Positions 1 to 12,400 of a stretch of 64,000 nucleotides of DNA are shown one piece after another (the first letter of the stretch is position 1; every line of letters begins with the position of its first letter). Under the pieces are notes generated by a model. That model saw nothing but the letters and a program-made list of their open reading frames with translations. It did no database searches and was not told where the DNA came from. The position numbers and the translations under genes were made by a program. Origin of the DNA: Powellomyces hirtus (Eukaryota > Chytridiomycota > Chytridiomycetes > Spizellomycetales > Powellomycetaceae); NCBI GenBank assembly GCA_025526995.1, contig JAHLKG010000003.1, positions 372,001-436,000 on the forward strand, in the 5' to 3' direction.

Positions 1-1859
1 AAGCGCTCGAGCGCACCAAAGCCGAGAATCGGGAAAAGCAAAAAGTACGCGCTCTCACTCTTTCCCAAAGGCCCATTGTCCTCGACCCTTTTTCAGCAGA
101 ACCCCTAACCTAACTCTCTGACCATTGTGAAGCAAACCTACGCGAAATCCTCTCTCCAACAATTCAGCGTTCTGACGCGCAAGACGGGGGCGGCCGCACG
201 AGCGGCTAGTCCCTCGCACTCCCCACCTCCACCCGCAACAACGAGACAACCGTACCACCACCGCCCCATCCCGCACAACCTTCGCGAAGTGATTCCCGTG
301 AAACTGACGACAGCAGCTATCCTGCGCGAAGATGCGTTGGTGCGGCGGCAGAGAATGGAGGAGCAGCAGTGGTTGAATGAGGTCGAAATGGGGTTGAAGG
401 ATGGTGGGGAGTTCAGGGAGTGGAGGGATGGCGGAAGAGCGAAAGGTCAGTCCGAAAGACCACCGGAAGAAAGTGGTTGACGGTGGATTCACATATGTGG
501 AATTCTTGATTTGAAACAGAGGAAGAGGAGAAGCGCCTTGAGATGGAACGCCGGCGGCTTGAGATCCAACTGATCCACGAAGATGCCTACGAGGCCAAAC
601 AAGATCTGCTCAAAGAAAACCGGTACGAATAACGAGCTGTTCTATTACCACACACCCCCCCCCCCCGGACAATTAAACCATGCACATCTACCGTTCATTC
701 GCGTTTGTGCTTCTCTTAGGGAACGAGCAGCTGAAATCCTGGCAGAGCGGGAAACGTTGCGAGCGGCGGCAGAAGTTGCGCGCAAAGAGCAAGAGGAAGA
801 GAATCGGAAACGCGTGGATGCCATTCAGGGAATGCAGGGGGAGATCCAGAAAGCCAAGATGAAGGTGGTAGCGGACAATTCTCGAAAAGGTAACGGTCGC
901 GAGCCCTAGTCGGCGATACATCTGTAACCATTGACAGTCTGGATTGCTGATACCCGATTCGCTCGTCTATGCCGCGACCCTCCTTCTCAGCCGCCGACAT
1001 TACCCAACAAACGATCCGTCTCCGCCAACAAGCCGCACAAGAGCAAGAAGCCGAACTCGCGCGGAAAGCCGAGTTGATTGCCCAAATCCGTCTGCTGGAA
1101 CGCTCAATGCCATCGGTTGGCACCGTGATCAAAGTGATTGACCCAACCGAAACGTCCAACCTGGGGCTGTTGTCCGAAATGTCAGTAACGGAACTGCAGG
1201 AGCGATTACTGCAGGCGCGCGTGCAGGTGGCCGAGGACGAGGCGAGGCGGAGGGAGGAGATTGTGGGGGAGAGGAAGGCCCGGGTGGAGATGATTGGCAA
1301 ACGGTTGCAGGAGATTGAGGTGCAGAGGAATGAGCGGAGACGGAGACGGCGGGAGAGGGACCGCAGTAGTGGGACAACGACTGCGACATCGGGGCGGGAA
1401 AGTGCGGCGAGCATGACGAGTGCGCACACGACTGCTGTGAGTTCAAAAGTGAATAGTCCCGGGAGCCCGCCGCAACCCCATGGAACAACTGCAACAACAG
1501 CGATGACGCCAACACCGACAACGCCGGGGGCGGTCGGGACGATGGGGCCAGGCCCGACAACGCCGGGGGATCGCACGATAGCGCTCCTCCGGGAGAAACT
1601 GCAAGCCAAGCGGACAGCGCGATTGGCGCAACACACGCCGGTGCGGAAAGCAGTCTCCAAGCCCGTTATACACTTACCGCCATCCGAATGGAACGAGCTG
1701 GATGTCGCAGAGCGCAACCACCAAGCGCGACGGCGGCGGCGGGAAGGCTTGTCAGAAGAGTTTAATGAGAGCGTCGAGGACGAAGTGGAAGATGGTGACT
1801 TTGATGGTGCAGGGGATGTGGGATGGGATGAGAATCGTGTTAGTGTGCCGGTTCATTAA
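1..1859 (+). CDS. CFAP99: CFAP99-like cilia and flagella associated protein, 5' truncated by window edge
   Basis: Coiled-coil protein resembling the C-terminal half of CFAP99, an axonemal protein. Supported exons are about 127(or earlier)-445, 520-622, 720-889 and 991-1859; splice phases agree across all three introns, and the last exon ends at TAA 1857-1859. Family-like stretches, recalled from memory, are VKLTTAAILREDAL near 300-345, then a Glu/Arg-rich coil, then IKVIDPTETSNLGLL followed by EMSVTELQERL around 1126-1200. The C-terminus is a low-complexity Thr/Pro/Gly segment and an acidic tail. The 5' part (1-300) switches frame and probably holds another intron (GT near 45), so its boundaries are unresolved and the start lies outside the window. 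CFAP99 presence implies a flagellated life stage. The family call rests on motif memory, not a search. Confidence 0.6.
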
Positions 1860-2282
1860 TGTAAGAATTCTTCCTCGTTGTTTTTCTTTACAAAGGAATT
1901 TGTATTTTTGCGAGTTTTCGGGCAATCACGCGCCGGCGGAGATGTGGGCGATAGCTTGTAGTAGTCCCTACATGCATTACAGATATCCTTCGGTAGACTG
2001 CCCATACATCTGCCTATAGCATTCTTTGCCATCCCATGTCCAACGACCGTAGCTGCTGCTATTTATCTATACAAGTGCAGCGACCCCCGAACCCTCTGCT
2101 CCGTCAGCTACGGTCGAACATTCGTTTTTATATTACATTCTCGACCACTGGGTGGTAGATCCCGCGTCGCCCGTCTCGTTGCTGAGGGAAGGGCAGAAGA
2201 ATACGTATGAGATAAAAACACCTACGACAGTCGCACACCCCAGCACATGATCATACCAAAAAAGGTCTCGTTCATCGCACTT

Positions 2283-2692
2283 CTACGGATTCAGCGCGCA
2301 CAGCAAGGTGATATTATCGCCCTTGAGCAGTATTCTTCCCAAGCTCTTCCGTGTGCCCTTCTTTGTCGAAACCTCCTCAGCGTCGTCCAGCACCAAACTC
2401 ATAAACTCATCGAATCCCTAAAAATCAGAGCCCGTCAGCAACCAGGCCGTGCGCTGCACTGAATTCAATACTGGGTGCCATACAATAATTTGTCCTTCGA
2501 TTCGAATGTCCGTTTGTTCATACAGCCAGATTTGTACCCGAGATTTCTGCGGCATCGGCAGATAACATTGAGTAAGTGTGTTCTTTCCGCCAGCCGAGAA
2601 GCTTTATATTTGCCAAATCACTGTACCTGTTGCAGCAGTCGGAAGATCAGGTTGATGGGCGCAACCATGATCTTTTGCACCTTTGTAGCCAT
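2283..2692 (-). CDS. SNRPE: Small nuclear ribonucleoprotein E (SmE), spliceosomal Sm-core subunit
   Basis: SmE, one of the seven Sm proteins that ring the U1, U2, U4 and U5 snRNAs in the nucleus. Three exons on the minus strand: 2627-2692, 2484-2546 and 2283-2417, all joined in phase 0, giving 87 aa (family usually about 90). Seen: N-terminal [14 protein letters not shown], Sm1 segment [20 protein letters not shown] followed by [13 protein letters not shown], and Sm2 segment [13 protein letters not shown], ending LNP-stop. Introns are 66-80 nt with GTACAG/GTATGG donors and CAG/TAG acceptors. Each exon is small, so no long open frame reveals it. The start is the ATG just upstream of the conserved N-helix. 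Divergent from tRNA-Lys at 2938. Very confident of identity. Confidence 0.95.
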
Positions 2693-2937
2693 CTTGGGAT
2701 ATCTTCGCACGCGGCAGTGAGAGGCTGGGGAGAATGCCGGGTGATGTTTGGGCAGGCTACGGATGTGATGCCGTTGCGGGGTCTAATTGAATTGATCAAC
2801 GAGAGATGCAGCCTCAAAACTTACTCACAAGTCCTTCGTCACGAACGCAGTCGCCAAATGGCGTTGACATAGCAACTAGCTTTGAACCATTAATGAGTCA
2901 TTCGACGAATCTGCTCAAAACCATAGCCACAATATCA
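2693..2937. other. Intergenic region between SNRPE and tRNA-Lys
   Basis: About 245 nt upstream of both the minus-strand SmE gene and the plus-strand tRNA. No reading frame is supported. It should hold the SNRPE promoter; no clear TATA or repeat is seen. Confidence 0.5.
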
Positions 2938-3010
2938 GCCCGGCTAGCTCAATCGGTAGAGCGTGAGACTCTTAATCTCAAGGTTGTGGGTTCGACCCCC
3001 ACGTCGGGCT
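2938..3010 (+). tRNA. tRNA-Lys (CTT)
   Basis: A 73-nt cloverleaf without an intron. The acceptor stem pairs GCCCGGC (2938-2944) with GTCGGGC (3003-3009). The D-arm is TAGCTCAATCGGTAGAGC, the anticodon loop is ACTCTTAAT with anticodon CTT, and the T-arm is GTGGGTTCGACCCCCAC with the B-box GGTTCGACCCC. Identical in sequence to the copies at 17540 (minus) and 28328 (plus). Confidence 0.97.
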
Positions 3011-3383
3011 TGAGTTTTGATCATGCACACGGCAGAACTTAAATGATGAACTTTATTCACAACTCAGCTCACCTCGAAACGAGCACAAGATGTTCTACAT
3101 GAGATCAATGTTGTTCTGAACCCTCTGCCGTGTCTATTGATTGACATTGACCATTTCCTTTTGCGTTTTCGCGTCCCCACAAATAAACGATTAGGCCCCG
3201 AGAGCAGCTGTTGCCGACAGACATTTGGCTGAGGACGAATCTTTATGTTTGGTGAGGTCATACGATGAAAAACACGGTGTCAAAGAGCTTAATGTGCAGA
3301 AGTAATTGTCAGCAGCCCATGTTGAATCTCTGAGGCCGTGCTGTTAAACTCCTAAAAGAAAAGGGAGACTTGAAAGAACCAAA

Positions 3384-3456
3384 AGCCCGATGCGGGTCTC
3401 GAACCCGCAGCCTTGAGGTTAAAAGCCTCACGCTCTGCCGATTGAGCTAACCGGGC
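3384..3456 (-). tRNA. tRNA-Lys (TTT)
   Basis: A 73-nt tRNA on the minus strand with 5' GCCCGGTTAGCTCAATCGG and anticodon loop GCTTTTAAC (anticodon TTT). The T-arm is GCGGGTTCGAGACCCGC and the acceptor 3' strand TCGGGC. It differs from the copy at 28762 by one D-loop base (GGCAGAGC here, GGTAGAGC there). It faces the tRNA-Lys(CTT) at 2938 across about 370 nt that contain no other gene I can support. Confidence 0.97.
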
Positions 3457-4487
3457 AATAGAATGTTACGTGCGTCGTCATTCCTATGTTGAAAGGGCAT
3501 CCAGGAAGGAGGACTCATCAGAAGCGAGTAATGTACGCAGAAAGCTCCAAGACATGTCACCTTGGCAGACCCTCTATCTGGTGTACTCATAATGAGCCCA
3601 AAAGGACAGGCCACCACTCCTTTCCCTTTGTTCGCTCGACAATCTTATCTCCGACTGTCATTATTCACCAACAATTTCACATTCTGCAGAGTTTGCCGAG
3701 TTCCACTGCATCGTCATGTGCTGGGTATTTATATTGCGGCAAAACATTTGGTTGTGTGACCAGCTGCCAGAAAAACAACGTACCGCCTCTTGATTGTGTT
3801 CCGATAGCGCAATCGAACGCTCCACCCATGATGAAGGGAAATGCACTTAGGCCGACCAATAGTCGGTCGCCGCGTCGAAGTATCACATGCGCACTTGGGG
3901 AATTGCATCTGTCTTGGGCTGAGTGATTTGCTTCGAGGACGTCTTTGTGACCGATCTGTAATACCGCAAGTCCGGGTGTTTAACGTCCCGACGGCTTCTA
4001 CAACTTTCTGGCTCGCGACAATTTTTTCTCGTATGCCCCATAACTTTCAGTGTCCGCGCAAGTCAGTTCAACGAGCGAGCTTGTATGAATGTACACGTCC
4101 GTCTTCTTTGAAAAGGTATGCGGGGAAAAAACTCGGGCCGCATCTCGATACGCACATTTCATGATAGACCCAGGGGCTTCAGATCAGGGTTATGTGCCCC
4201 CATATGGTACAGCATGGCGTCCACTCTTTTTGCAAAGGCGTTGATGTATTTTTATACATTGCTCATTCGCTCACACAACATGTGAAAGGCTGCAATGACT
4301 GGGTCAACATCCATTGGAAGTGTCGATGGTTGCATAGTTCGACTGTTGGCATCATCGTTCCACAACAAGTTATCAAAAGGCTTGTTTCTTTCACGTACAA
4401 GAAACAATCAAGGGCAGCAACATGTGATTTTGATTCCTCACCAATATCATTCTGATAAAACAACTAATGTACAAGCAATCCTAAAGC
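3457..4487. other. Gene-poor region
   Basis: About 1 kb between tRNA-Lys(TTT) and the doubtful gene at 4488. The open frames on either strand are short, overlap each other and lack splice-linked partners or recognisable motifs. I see no RNA gene or repeat here. Confidence 0.5.
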
Positions 4488-5105
4488 CTATTCTATCGCT
4501 ACCGCGTCGCACTCGGTCACCTCCACGATCAAGGGATTCGTGGTAGCGGATGATGATGATGATGATGATGATGATTCAGAAACGCTATCTCCACCTTGCA
4601 TCAAGTCCGGCGAATGAGAACGATGGCCTTCTCGCCGTCTTCTTTTCCTTTCCCGATGGAACGCATGCTTCGCTCCAATCTCAGACGCACGCAAAATGGC
4701 GGCTCGTTCGCCATCTTCCCGGTTCCGTTTCTGTCGTTTGAGCTCGGCGTTTTCACATTTGCAGTTTGCTGAACTCTTCCGCGTCGCGCACTTCCGCATG
4801 CAGTTTAGCCAGTTTCTTCATAACAGCCTCTGCCGTGAGATTGCTCACAAAGTGTTCCCCTTTTTCAAAAGGTATGTGCGCAGTGCAGCATTGCCGTGAT
4901 CGCCAAAAACCTTTATAAGGTTTTGATACGAGTTCTCCCCGACCTTCTCCAGAGCGGATATTGCTTCCCCAATTCTGCGGAGTTCGTCGTCTCTCACCAG
5001 TACGTGGAGCGCGTCGATGGAATGCTGGAGGTCGTCGTTTTTCTTCCCCGCTATCATGAAGGCTGCCAAAAAAGCGGCGGCACCAACAGCGACATAACTC
5101 GCCAT
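4488..5105 (-). CDS. Hypothetical N-terminally membrane-anchored coiled-coil protein (gene model uncertain)
   Basis: Family not recognised. The N-terminal part (5105 down to about 4849) starts MASYVAVGAAAFLAAFMIAG, a likely membrane anchor or signal anchor, followed by an amphipathic helical stretch rich in Leu/Glu/Lys. After that the same frame closes, a different frame stays open for about 40 codons (4753-4870) with coiled-coil composition, and the first frame then reopens to 4488 with an Arg/Lys-rich segment and a Ser run. One splice model, 4849-5105 plus 4488-4773 (donor GTGAGC, acceptor GAG), closes in phase and gives 180 aa, but two compensating frameshifts are an alternative reading. 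The Ser run comes from an ATG-type trinucleotide repeat at 4550-4572. Function unknown. Confidence 0.35.
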
Positions 5106-5522
5106 GCTGATTGATGAGAAGAGGACGATTCAGGTGAGTTGGGACAAGGATGCGATGTGCGAGCGGTAGAAGCGGAAAGCCTCTTGCGCCACATCTGCTT
5201 GGAACGCGCTTCATATTACGCAAGACAGGATTTCTGAAGCCGCGTGGCCCCGGTACTTGCTCAGGTGTGGGGCCCCAGCCCTGCACCACGGTATGTTTCT
5301 GTTTTCGAACATCCCGTCAGCCGCATCTGTGCATGATGTATTATTTGACAAGTACGTAAACAGCATTCAAGAGAAGACGTTGACTACTATGACGATCGCC
5401 AGGATCAATATCATATTTGTTTTCATGCGAGCTCTCGCCTATGCATTACAGAATGGCGTAGTTACAGAAATTATTGTTCCGTTTCCCAAATCTATTTCAG
5501 GGCACATTCTCGGACAGAGAGC
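5106..5522. other. Intergenic region
   Basis: About 417 nt between the start of the uncertain gene and the stop of the permease, both on the minus strand. No supported gene is visible. It probably contains the permease 3' UTR and the upstream gene's promoter. Confidence 0.4.
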
Positions 5523-7322
5523 TTAACCAAAGAACTGACCAAAGCAGCTCTTGACCATGCTCATGGGGGTGCGGGGACGCTTGACGTAAGTGTCCTGCTC
5601 GTGGGCAATGTCGGACCATCGGACACCCGTGTCGAAATCGCATTCCAAGAGAGGCACCATGCGCGTTCGCTTGATCAGCTTGTAGGTGACGAACAGAATG
5701 ATGAAGATCGCGAGAGTCAGGGCACACTTGAAGAACTCCTCCAAACTCCACACGGGCCAGATGGCGACGGCTACGTTGGTGACAGCGATGATGGCGCACA
5801 CGCTGCCTCCAAAGAGGGAGGAGAAGGGGAATCCCCACGCTTTGTATGGGAGCCTTGACACGTCACGGCCCTGCGCTACGTACGCCTTTCGGAACCGGTA
5901 GTGGGTAAACCCGATTCCAGCCCATGAGATGAATCCACTGATACTGGAAATGGAGACGACCCAGGCGAAGGTCTCTGACGGAATGTAGTACTGCATGGCA
6001 GCGACAACGAGACCAAAGACACTGGTAACGAGGAGGGCCGGGATAGGGACACCACGTCCGTTGACCCAGCCAAGGATTCGGGGAGCTTTGCCTTCACGCG
6101 ACATGGCCATGAGAGTGCGAGATCCGCAGAACAGCGCCGAGTTGGAGGCAGAGATAATAACGGTAAGAAGGACAGCGTTGAGGATGTCGGCAGCGGATTT
6201 GATGTTTGCTCTCTGGAAGACCGTGGTGAACGGAGCCTGTGTGACGTCCTCTCCCGACAGAAGAGTTGGGTCGTTGTACGGGATGATCAGACTGAAGGAT
6301 AGACAACGTTTGGTCAGCAGATGCACATTAGCAAAGTGAACAGACCACATGACTGGCTTACCCCATGAGAAAGATGGTGCAAAGGAAGAAGAAAAGGATA
6401 CGCCAGAAAACGTTGCGGATTGCTTTGGGAACGGCCTTGCGGGGGTTGGCGGATTCTCCAGCGGCAATGCCAACAAGTTCAGTTCCCATGTATGAGAAAC
6501 CGACGGTAACCATGGTAGCGCAAATGTTAAAGAAGGCATTCAATCCAGGTTCATAGTCCTGTGTTGGCAAAGATTCGGCGTCCGAAGGCTTGGTGTCTGT
6601 CCTGATGGCTCCAGGGCTGCTCCAGTTAGAGAAACCATATGTGGTTCCACCAATTGCGCCAGAAGCGACGAGAACGCCGATGATGATAAAGATAAAGACT
6701 GTAACAATCTTGGTGAACGAGAGCCAGTACTCGGTTTCACCGTACCCTTTTCCACCAAACAAATTGAAGATGAGGATCATCGCCAGGATGACCAGAGACC
6801 AAAGGTAGGAGGGCATGACTTCTTTCCAGAACGCAATGATGATACCGGCGGCGGCCAATTCGACGGAGATAGTGACTGCCCAACTGAGCCAGTCTGGAAT
6901 GAGCACAAGTAACGTCAGTCAGAAACAACAATTCATTTCTTCGTTCACGACACACAAGACAAAAACTTACAGTTCCATCCCAGAGCGAAACCAAGGGCTG
7001 GATCCACGAAACGGGACGCGTAATGGTTGAAGGATCCACTGACGGGAATCAAGGTGGACATTTCACCCAGAGCAGTCATGATGCAGAAGACGGTGAAACC
7101 CATGAAAGCGTAGGCAAGCAGGGCACCGAGTGGGCCAGCGGTGGCGATGGTTCCTCCTGAGGCGATGAAGAGACCGGTTCCTATGGTTCCTCCGATGGAA
7201 ATCATAGAAATGTGGCGGGACTTCATCTCTCGCTTGATGCCGTGCTCAAGCTTGTCGTTGGTGCCATTCTCGTGAGCGTACGGCAACGTCGTCTCGGGGT
7301 AGTGGAGTGTGTCCTTGGACAT
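5523..7322 (-). CDS. Amino-acid permease, fungal YAT/AAP family (APC superfamily)
   Basis: Plasma-membrane proton-coupled amino-acid importer. Exons 6971-7322, 6362-6893 and 5523-6291 (minus) join in phase to 550 aa, a normal length for this family. Seen: cytosolic N-terminus, then the signature IGGTIGTGLFIASGGTIATA of helix 1, GEMSTLIPVSGSF after helix 2, WLSWAVTISVELAAAGII, and GTELVGIAAGESANPRKAVP, the conserved AAP loop. About 12 hydrophobic segments follow, with SREGKAPRILGWVNGRGVP before the last third. The C-terminal tail is polar. The substrate cannot be read from sequence; general, acidic or basic amino acids are all possible. The ATG at 7320-7322 precedes a polar N-terminus of family-typical length. 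Confidence 0.93.
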
Positions 7323-9433
7323 TGTTTACAGCGGGTGATGGGGGATTTGTACAGAGGGAGCCGACGGAGTATGTGCAATGAGGTAAGAGAGAGACAGGGA
7401 GGCCGCACGGGCCAGACAACGAGGAGGAGAGTCTTGTGAACGGAGCAAGGAACAAACGGGGGCAGTCCGGACCCCAGCGGTTCGTATTTGTATCTTTGGA
7501 TTTCAGCAACGGGAGGGGGCACCGGCGATAGATAGGGGTGTTCTGTTTGGTTGGGCTGAGGAGACGAAAGGGCGGATACGCAAGGCGCGACAAATGAAGG
7601 GAGGCGATTGTTGTGGCCGCACGGAGAATAACGCCGGCCAAAACAGCTGCTGGTAGCCGTAAAACAACTGCAGCCAACGGAAGAAGGGGAGGCTGGTGGT
7701 AAACAACTACAGGCCGTAGAACTGTCTGTCCCACTTATGAAACGGACCGCAAAGATAAGCAACTTGCCTCCCTTCGTCTTGCCTGGCAGTGCTGTCCCAG
7801 TCAGTGATCATCCATCCATCAGTCAGTAGTGAGAAAGGAAAGAACGCCTTGGACGGCGGCACAACTGGCCCCCGATCGTCCCTCCTTTCTTTCCCCACCC
7901 ACACCCACGAAAAGAAACAAAAAACGCGTCTTGTCAAATGTCAAACTTTCTCTCGTCGCGCGGCTTGGCGCCTTTCCCGTGGGGCAGGTGCGACAGGTGG
8001 TGGTGGGGTGGGGGTGACGCGCGGAAGACGCCACGGAACGGGATCCAGGAAACCCCTAATATGAGGTTGAAGCTCGATCAGGTCTCCCCCCTATTTGTTG
8101 GGCAGGTTTGCCGCCTGGTTTGCCGCTGTATCAGATTTATTTTCCAGGAGAGATGAAAGATTGACCCATGCAAGGACTGTTTGCAGCACCGGCCCGAGGG
8201 GAGCCGAAACGCGACAAGGAGTGAGTCACGGAGGCGTTTCAGCTCAACATTCCGACGCCTCGGTGTACATGAATGTGCTGTTGGTATCTGTGGCCGATCG
8301 CGTCTCAACAAATCAACAGTAACACAAGCCACGCCCAGGATTCCAGCGCCACACCCCACGCAAATATTTACATTCGCACCCATCCAATCAAAATGCAAGC
8401 AAGGACGTTTGCGGAATGAAATGGCAAGCCACACACACAACGCGCTTCCCACGCGCCAAATCCCTCAATTTCCCTGCAGCGTCACGCGTTGTTTGAGGGC
8501 TAATTGCGACGCGACCTTGAAAGGGATAGCCATACGCAACAATACGCAAAAAATATATGCATGTCGGCGCCCATGACCTGACAAGCAATTGACAAAATAT
8601 ATGCCACATGTTGTCTGCGGGGAGAAAAAAAAAATGCAAACACCACATGTCACACAAGGGCCTTGCATTGGCCTCTCTCTTGTACGGATAGAAGAGGACT
8701 GCGGCGACAAAAGTTCAAAATTTATGTAGTACGTTCGCTCGGAATGCGAGGGCGTAGTCGCGTCCTCTTCTTCACCTTCCCCAGGTATGGAGGCGGCCAA
8801 TCTACATCCAAGTGAAGAACCTTCCACATCTTTTTTCAATGGTATCCAGTACTTCCCATCCTCCCGCCAAATTTATGCAACTGATGTTCAGGCAAGCGGG
8901 CATAAAGTCTGGCATGGAGCGTGGAAAGGGCTGCAGCTTTGTCTTTTCTCTTCCCATCATTCCACGTTGCACGCATGAGATCCAAAACATGGCCATGCTA
9001 CTGTAAGAACGACTTTTGGACATATGTGTGAGTAAGAAGGAATGTCAAACGGGCTGCAAGCAACAATGACATCTCGCATCAACGGAGCTCAGGTCTAGAG
9101 GCCGTCAAAGGTAACAAACAAGCTGTCGAATGGGATGTCCGAACGCGTAAAGGGGAGCTTGGAACGGGGGCACAGTCATGGGCAATGGATGGCACAGCCA
9201 CGGGACCATCGCTCAATAATTATCGGTAGGTCCACAGCATGGCTCATCGCATCACCCGTCTTCCCCTGTCAATATTATCGCAGGCTTTGTTCTCCGGGAA
9301 AAGTTTCGCAAACTTCCACATCTGTACAGAAAATACTGACCAATTTTGGCATCAGATAAAAGCTAGCCCTTGTCAGGAATCAAGCCAGCTCGCTTTGGAG
9401 GCCCGCTCACGAAACGGCGCTGCAAAGTCAGTC
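7323..9433. other. Long non-coding region between divergent permease and Rco1-like genes
   Basis: About 2.1 kb with no supported gene. It should carry the permease promoter (7323 to about 8000, pyrimidine/purine-skewed) and the 5' region of the Rco1-like gene. Overlapping frames here are low-complexity and not linked by convincing splice sites. The Rco1-like gene may begin further upstream (in-frame ATG at 9239). Confidence 0.5.
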
Positions 9434-12400
9434 ATGATCACGCACCTTGACTTGACAACAGAAGAACAGCAACATCAGCAGCAACCGCTCATCAACCGCA
9501 CTCGCGAACAGCTTCAGCATCACCACCATCACCTTAAGGCGACCGTTGCTCCTCACCACAAGCCTTCCCAAACAGCTGCTAGTAGACGACAGGGGGGCGG
9601 CGCCATGAGTGGGCGGGGAGACCAGACGCGGAGGGCGTATCTTGTCAACGAGGATGGCACGTTGACAGAGATGATTGATTCGTCACCTACTGCGCAACAG
9701 GGTGGCGCGCCTGACGTGCCTCAATGGAGCAGTAGTGAATCAATGCATCAGGTCCCTACGAACGGAGTGTTCCACTTGTCCACTTCCGGACTACCACCTT
9801 CCCGGCACCGCCAGCAGCCGACTTACTTTGGCGCCGCCCATCTCCCCAGCGTCCCTGTGGCACCACATCAGCTGCCGTTGGAATCTGCTGGCAGGCAGAG
9901 ACCACTGCTGGACTCTATAAGAACTGTTCCGACAGCTGAACAGTACGCGGCAATGCCCTATTTCGCTGATTCAGACTCCTCAGAAGACTCCCCTCTCTCT
10001 ACGATACCCCAGTTTGGATCAGACTCGTCTTCCCTCGGCTCTCCTGATCGCCGACAGAGTTCAGACCGATCTCGCTCTTCTGCGCGAGCGCGTTCGGGAC
10101 CATTGGATCAATACCTGATAGACAAAAGGAGGCCCGCCCCGGGCCGCGAAGCGTCCTCAGATGCCGCTTGTGCTACCGCTCACGTGAAAGGTACGTCTTG
10201 ATAGCGCGGTTTGTAATCCACATGAAACTGGGCATTCTTTATGTCTACACGAGTTTGGTTTTGAGTGCCCGCCTCGAGAGGTGCGACACACCAGTTTCAT
10301 GTGAACAGCCGTTCGAGCATCAGACTGTTGGACATGGCACCTATTTGTGCGTGGAAGTGGCTTGAACGCTGAATGGGAATAAAGCAAGGAAACCTCTCTT
10401 TTTCGGGGTTGAGGGGCTTCCATACTCGGAAGTTTCAGTATCCGCTGCTGTGCGATTGACCTCGCTTCTGTCCGACTTTAATATCGTTTTGCTCTGTTTA
10501 TTTATTTGAGTGTTTTTCCACTTTGCCGTATTTTGCAGTTAGCGCAGCCAATATTGCTCTCAGCCGGGCAAGTCGCTCGCCATCCCAACGCTTGCCAGTT
10601 GAATGCGCCTCTTCAGATGATTCGCTCCCGTCTGGAAGACCGTTTTCTCCGGTACATCAGATACCCACAATGAGTGGTGCCTCCAGTTCCTCATCATCTC
10701 GATTCCCTGGTCAAGGTCTTTTTGCCTTGAAAAGTGACGATCCATCGTCCACATCTCCTCTGCCACTGCCGCGCGACTCGCGCTCAATGTCTGCCGGCAT
10801 TATACTCAAGACCAGGCCGTCTTCTGCTTTTGAGAAGTATATGGAAACAGTTCCTACCAATGTACCAATATCAGAATTGGAATCAACGCCGATCTCGAAA
10901 AAGCCCGCGCGGTCGCACAAGAAAAAGTCGCATTCGGCAAAAGTTGAGGGACAGGCGTCGAAAGGCCATGGCAGCCAGACACCTGTGGCACTCGTAAATC
11001 CGTTCTCAAAAAGGCCGATAATCGGAGGAAAAGAAGATCAGGATTTAACCGAGGACGTGTATCTCATCAAAGGAGAAACAGTGCCCGTCTTGAACCCGGC
11101 TCCTCCTCCATTACCATCACAGCAAGCGCACCGGCGTGGGAGCGGATCACATTCTGCTTTGTCGACTACAATGTCTCTGAGAAATGTGAAAGATACCCGT
11201 GGTACTTCGCCAGTAAGACCATCCACGCGATCCGGCAGTGCCAAAGGAGCACCCGAAGAGGATGATGATTCAAAGGTTATTGCGTTTTTCCTTCGCATAA
11301 CGGACTATTGCGCAAATGTAAATTGAATTGCATTGCTCCAGCAGGGCATTAACAATGATGACCACTGTTCAGCTTGTCTGGGAAGGGGTCGACTCCTTTG
11401 TTGCGATATGTGTCCAAAGGCTTTTCACTTCCATTGCGTAGAGGAGGCGTTTGAGAGCATTGACGACGTTCCGCAGGATAGCTGGGAATGCAGGTCTTGT
11501 CGGGCACGGAAGGTATGCGAATGATAGAATTGCAATGAATAAAAAATCCACACTGCGAGGCTTATTGCAACTCTATCCAGCGTGCTGCTGCAGCAAAGAA
11601 GGGCAAGCGGAAAAGCGGCTCGCCCGCCAACAGTCTTCTTCCAAGCGGAAACAGGTCATTTGGAGTTTTTGACTCCCTTCTAAATGATTTAGAGGGTACA
11701 AACCCGAGAGTCTTCCAGCTGCCGCGCGAGATTGTGGACTCTTTTGAAAATGTGTACATGCACCCAGCGACGGGTGCGTACATAGATACCCGCGAAATGG
11801 AGGTTGCTCGGCCGCGCGTGAAGAGTCATCGCAAAGGTGCTAGCGCCGAGGCTGGTGCAGAAAACAAACGGTCGACATCTGCCGGCGTTGGAAGTGGCGA
11901 TCCCACTGCCGTTTCGGGTGCTTCCCATTTGTGCTTCAAATGTGGAGAGTCGGGGTACAGGCTACATACTACCTCGTTTCTGGCCTCTTTTTCGTTCCCG
12001 CAATCCGATGCTGCCGTTTATCGACCGCAGGCGGTGCGTACAGAGCTGGTGAAATGTGACTACTGTCCGCTCTTTTGGCATCTGGACTGCCTCAACCCAC
12101 CGTTGACCTGCATACCTCCGGAAATGAAGGAAGACGAAAAAGAGGTCGTTGATGTGACGCATTGGAATACGCTACGAAATAGAACGTGGGGCGTTGAAGA
12201 GCGTGGCGGGCGCGCGGAAATTGTTTCCAACGTGCCACTCCCTGTCGGCGGGCCCGCTAAACTAGATGCCGGACTTATCCAAATCCGCAAGAAGTGGATG
12301 TGTCCTTGCCACGTCGATTGGTCGCTCCCCAAACTGCGTGTCAATAGCGGCTGGAAATGGGTGGAAGTGAGCGAGAACTCACCGCCGTATGTTTCCGAAG

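Noticed and set aside
7223..7762. Long minus-strand open frames overlapping the permease 5' end
   Set aside because: Shadow frames in a pyrimidine-skewed promoter; repetitive composition and overlap with the real gene.
9516..9536. Run of His codons (HHHHH) resembling an affinity tag
   Set aside because: Part of a natural Gln/His-rich low-complexity N-terminus; no vector sequence around it.
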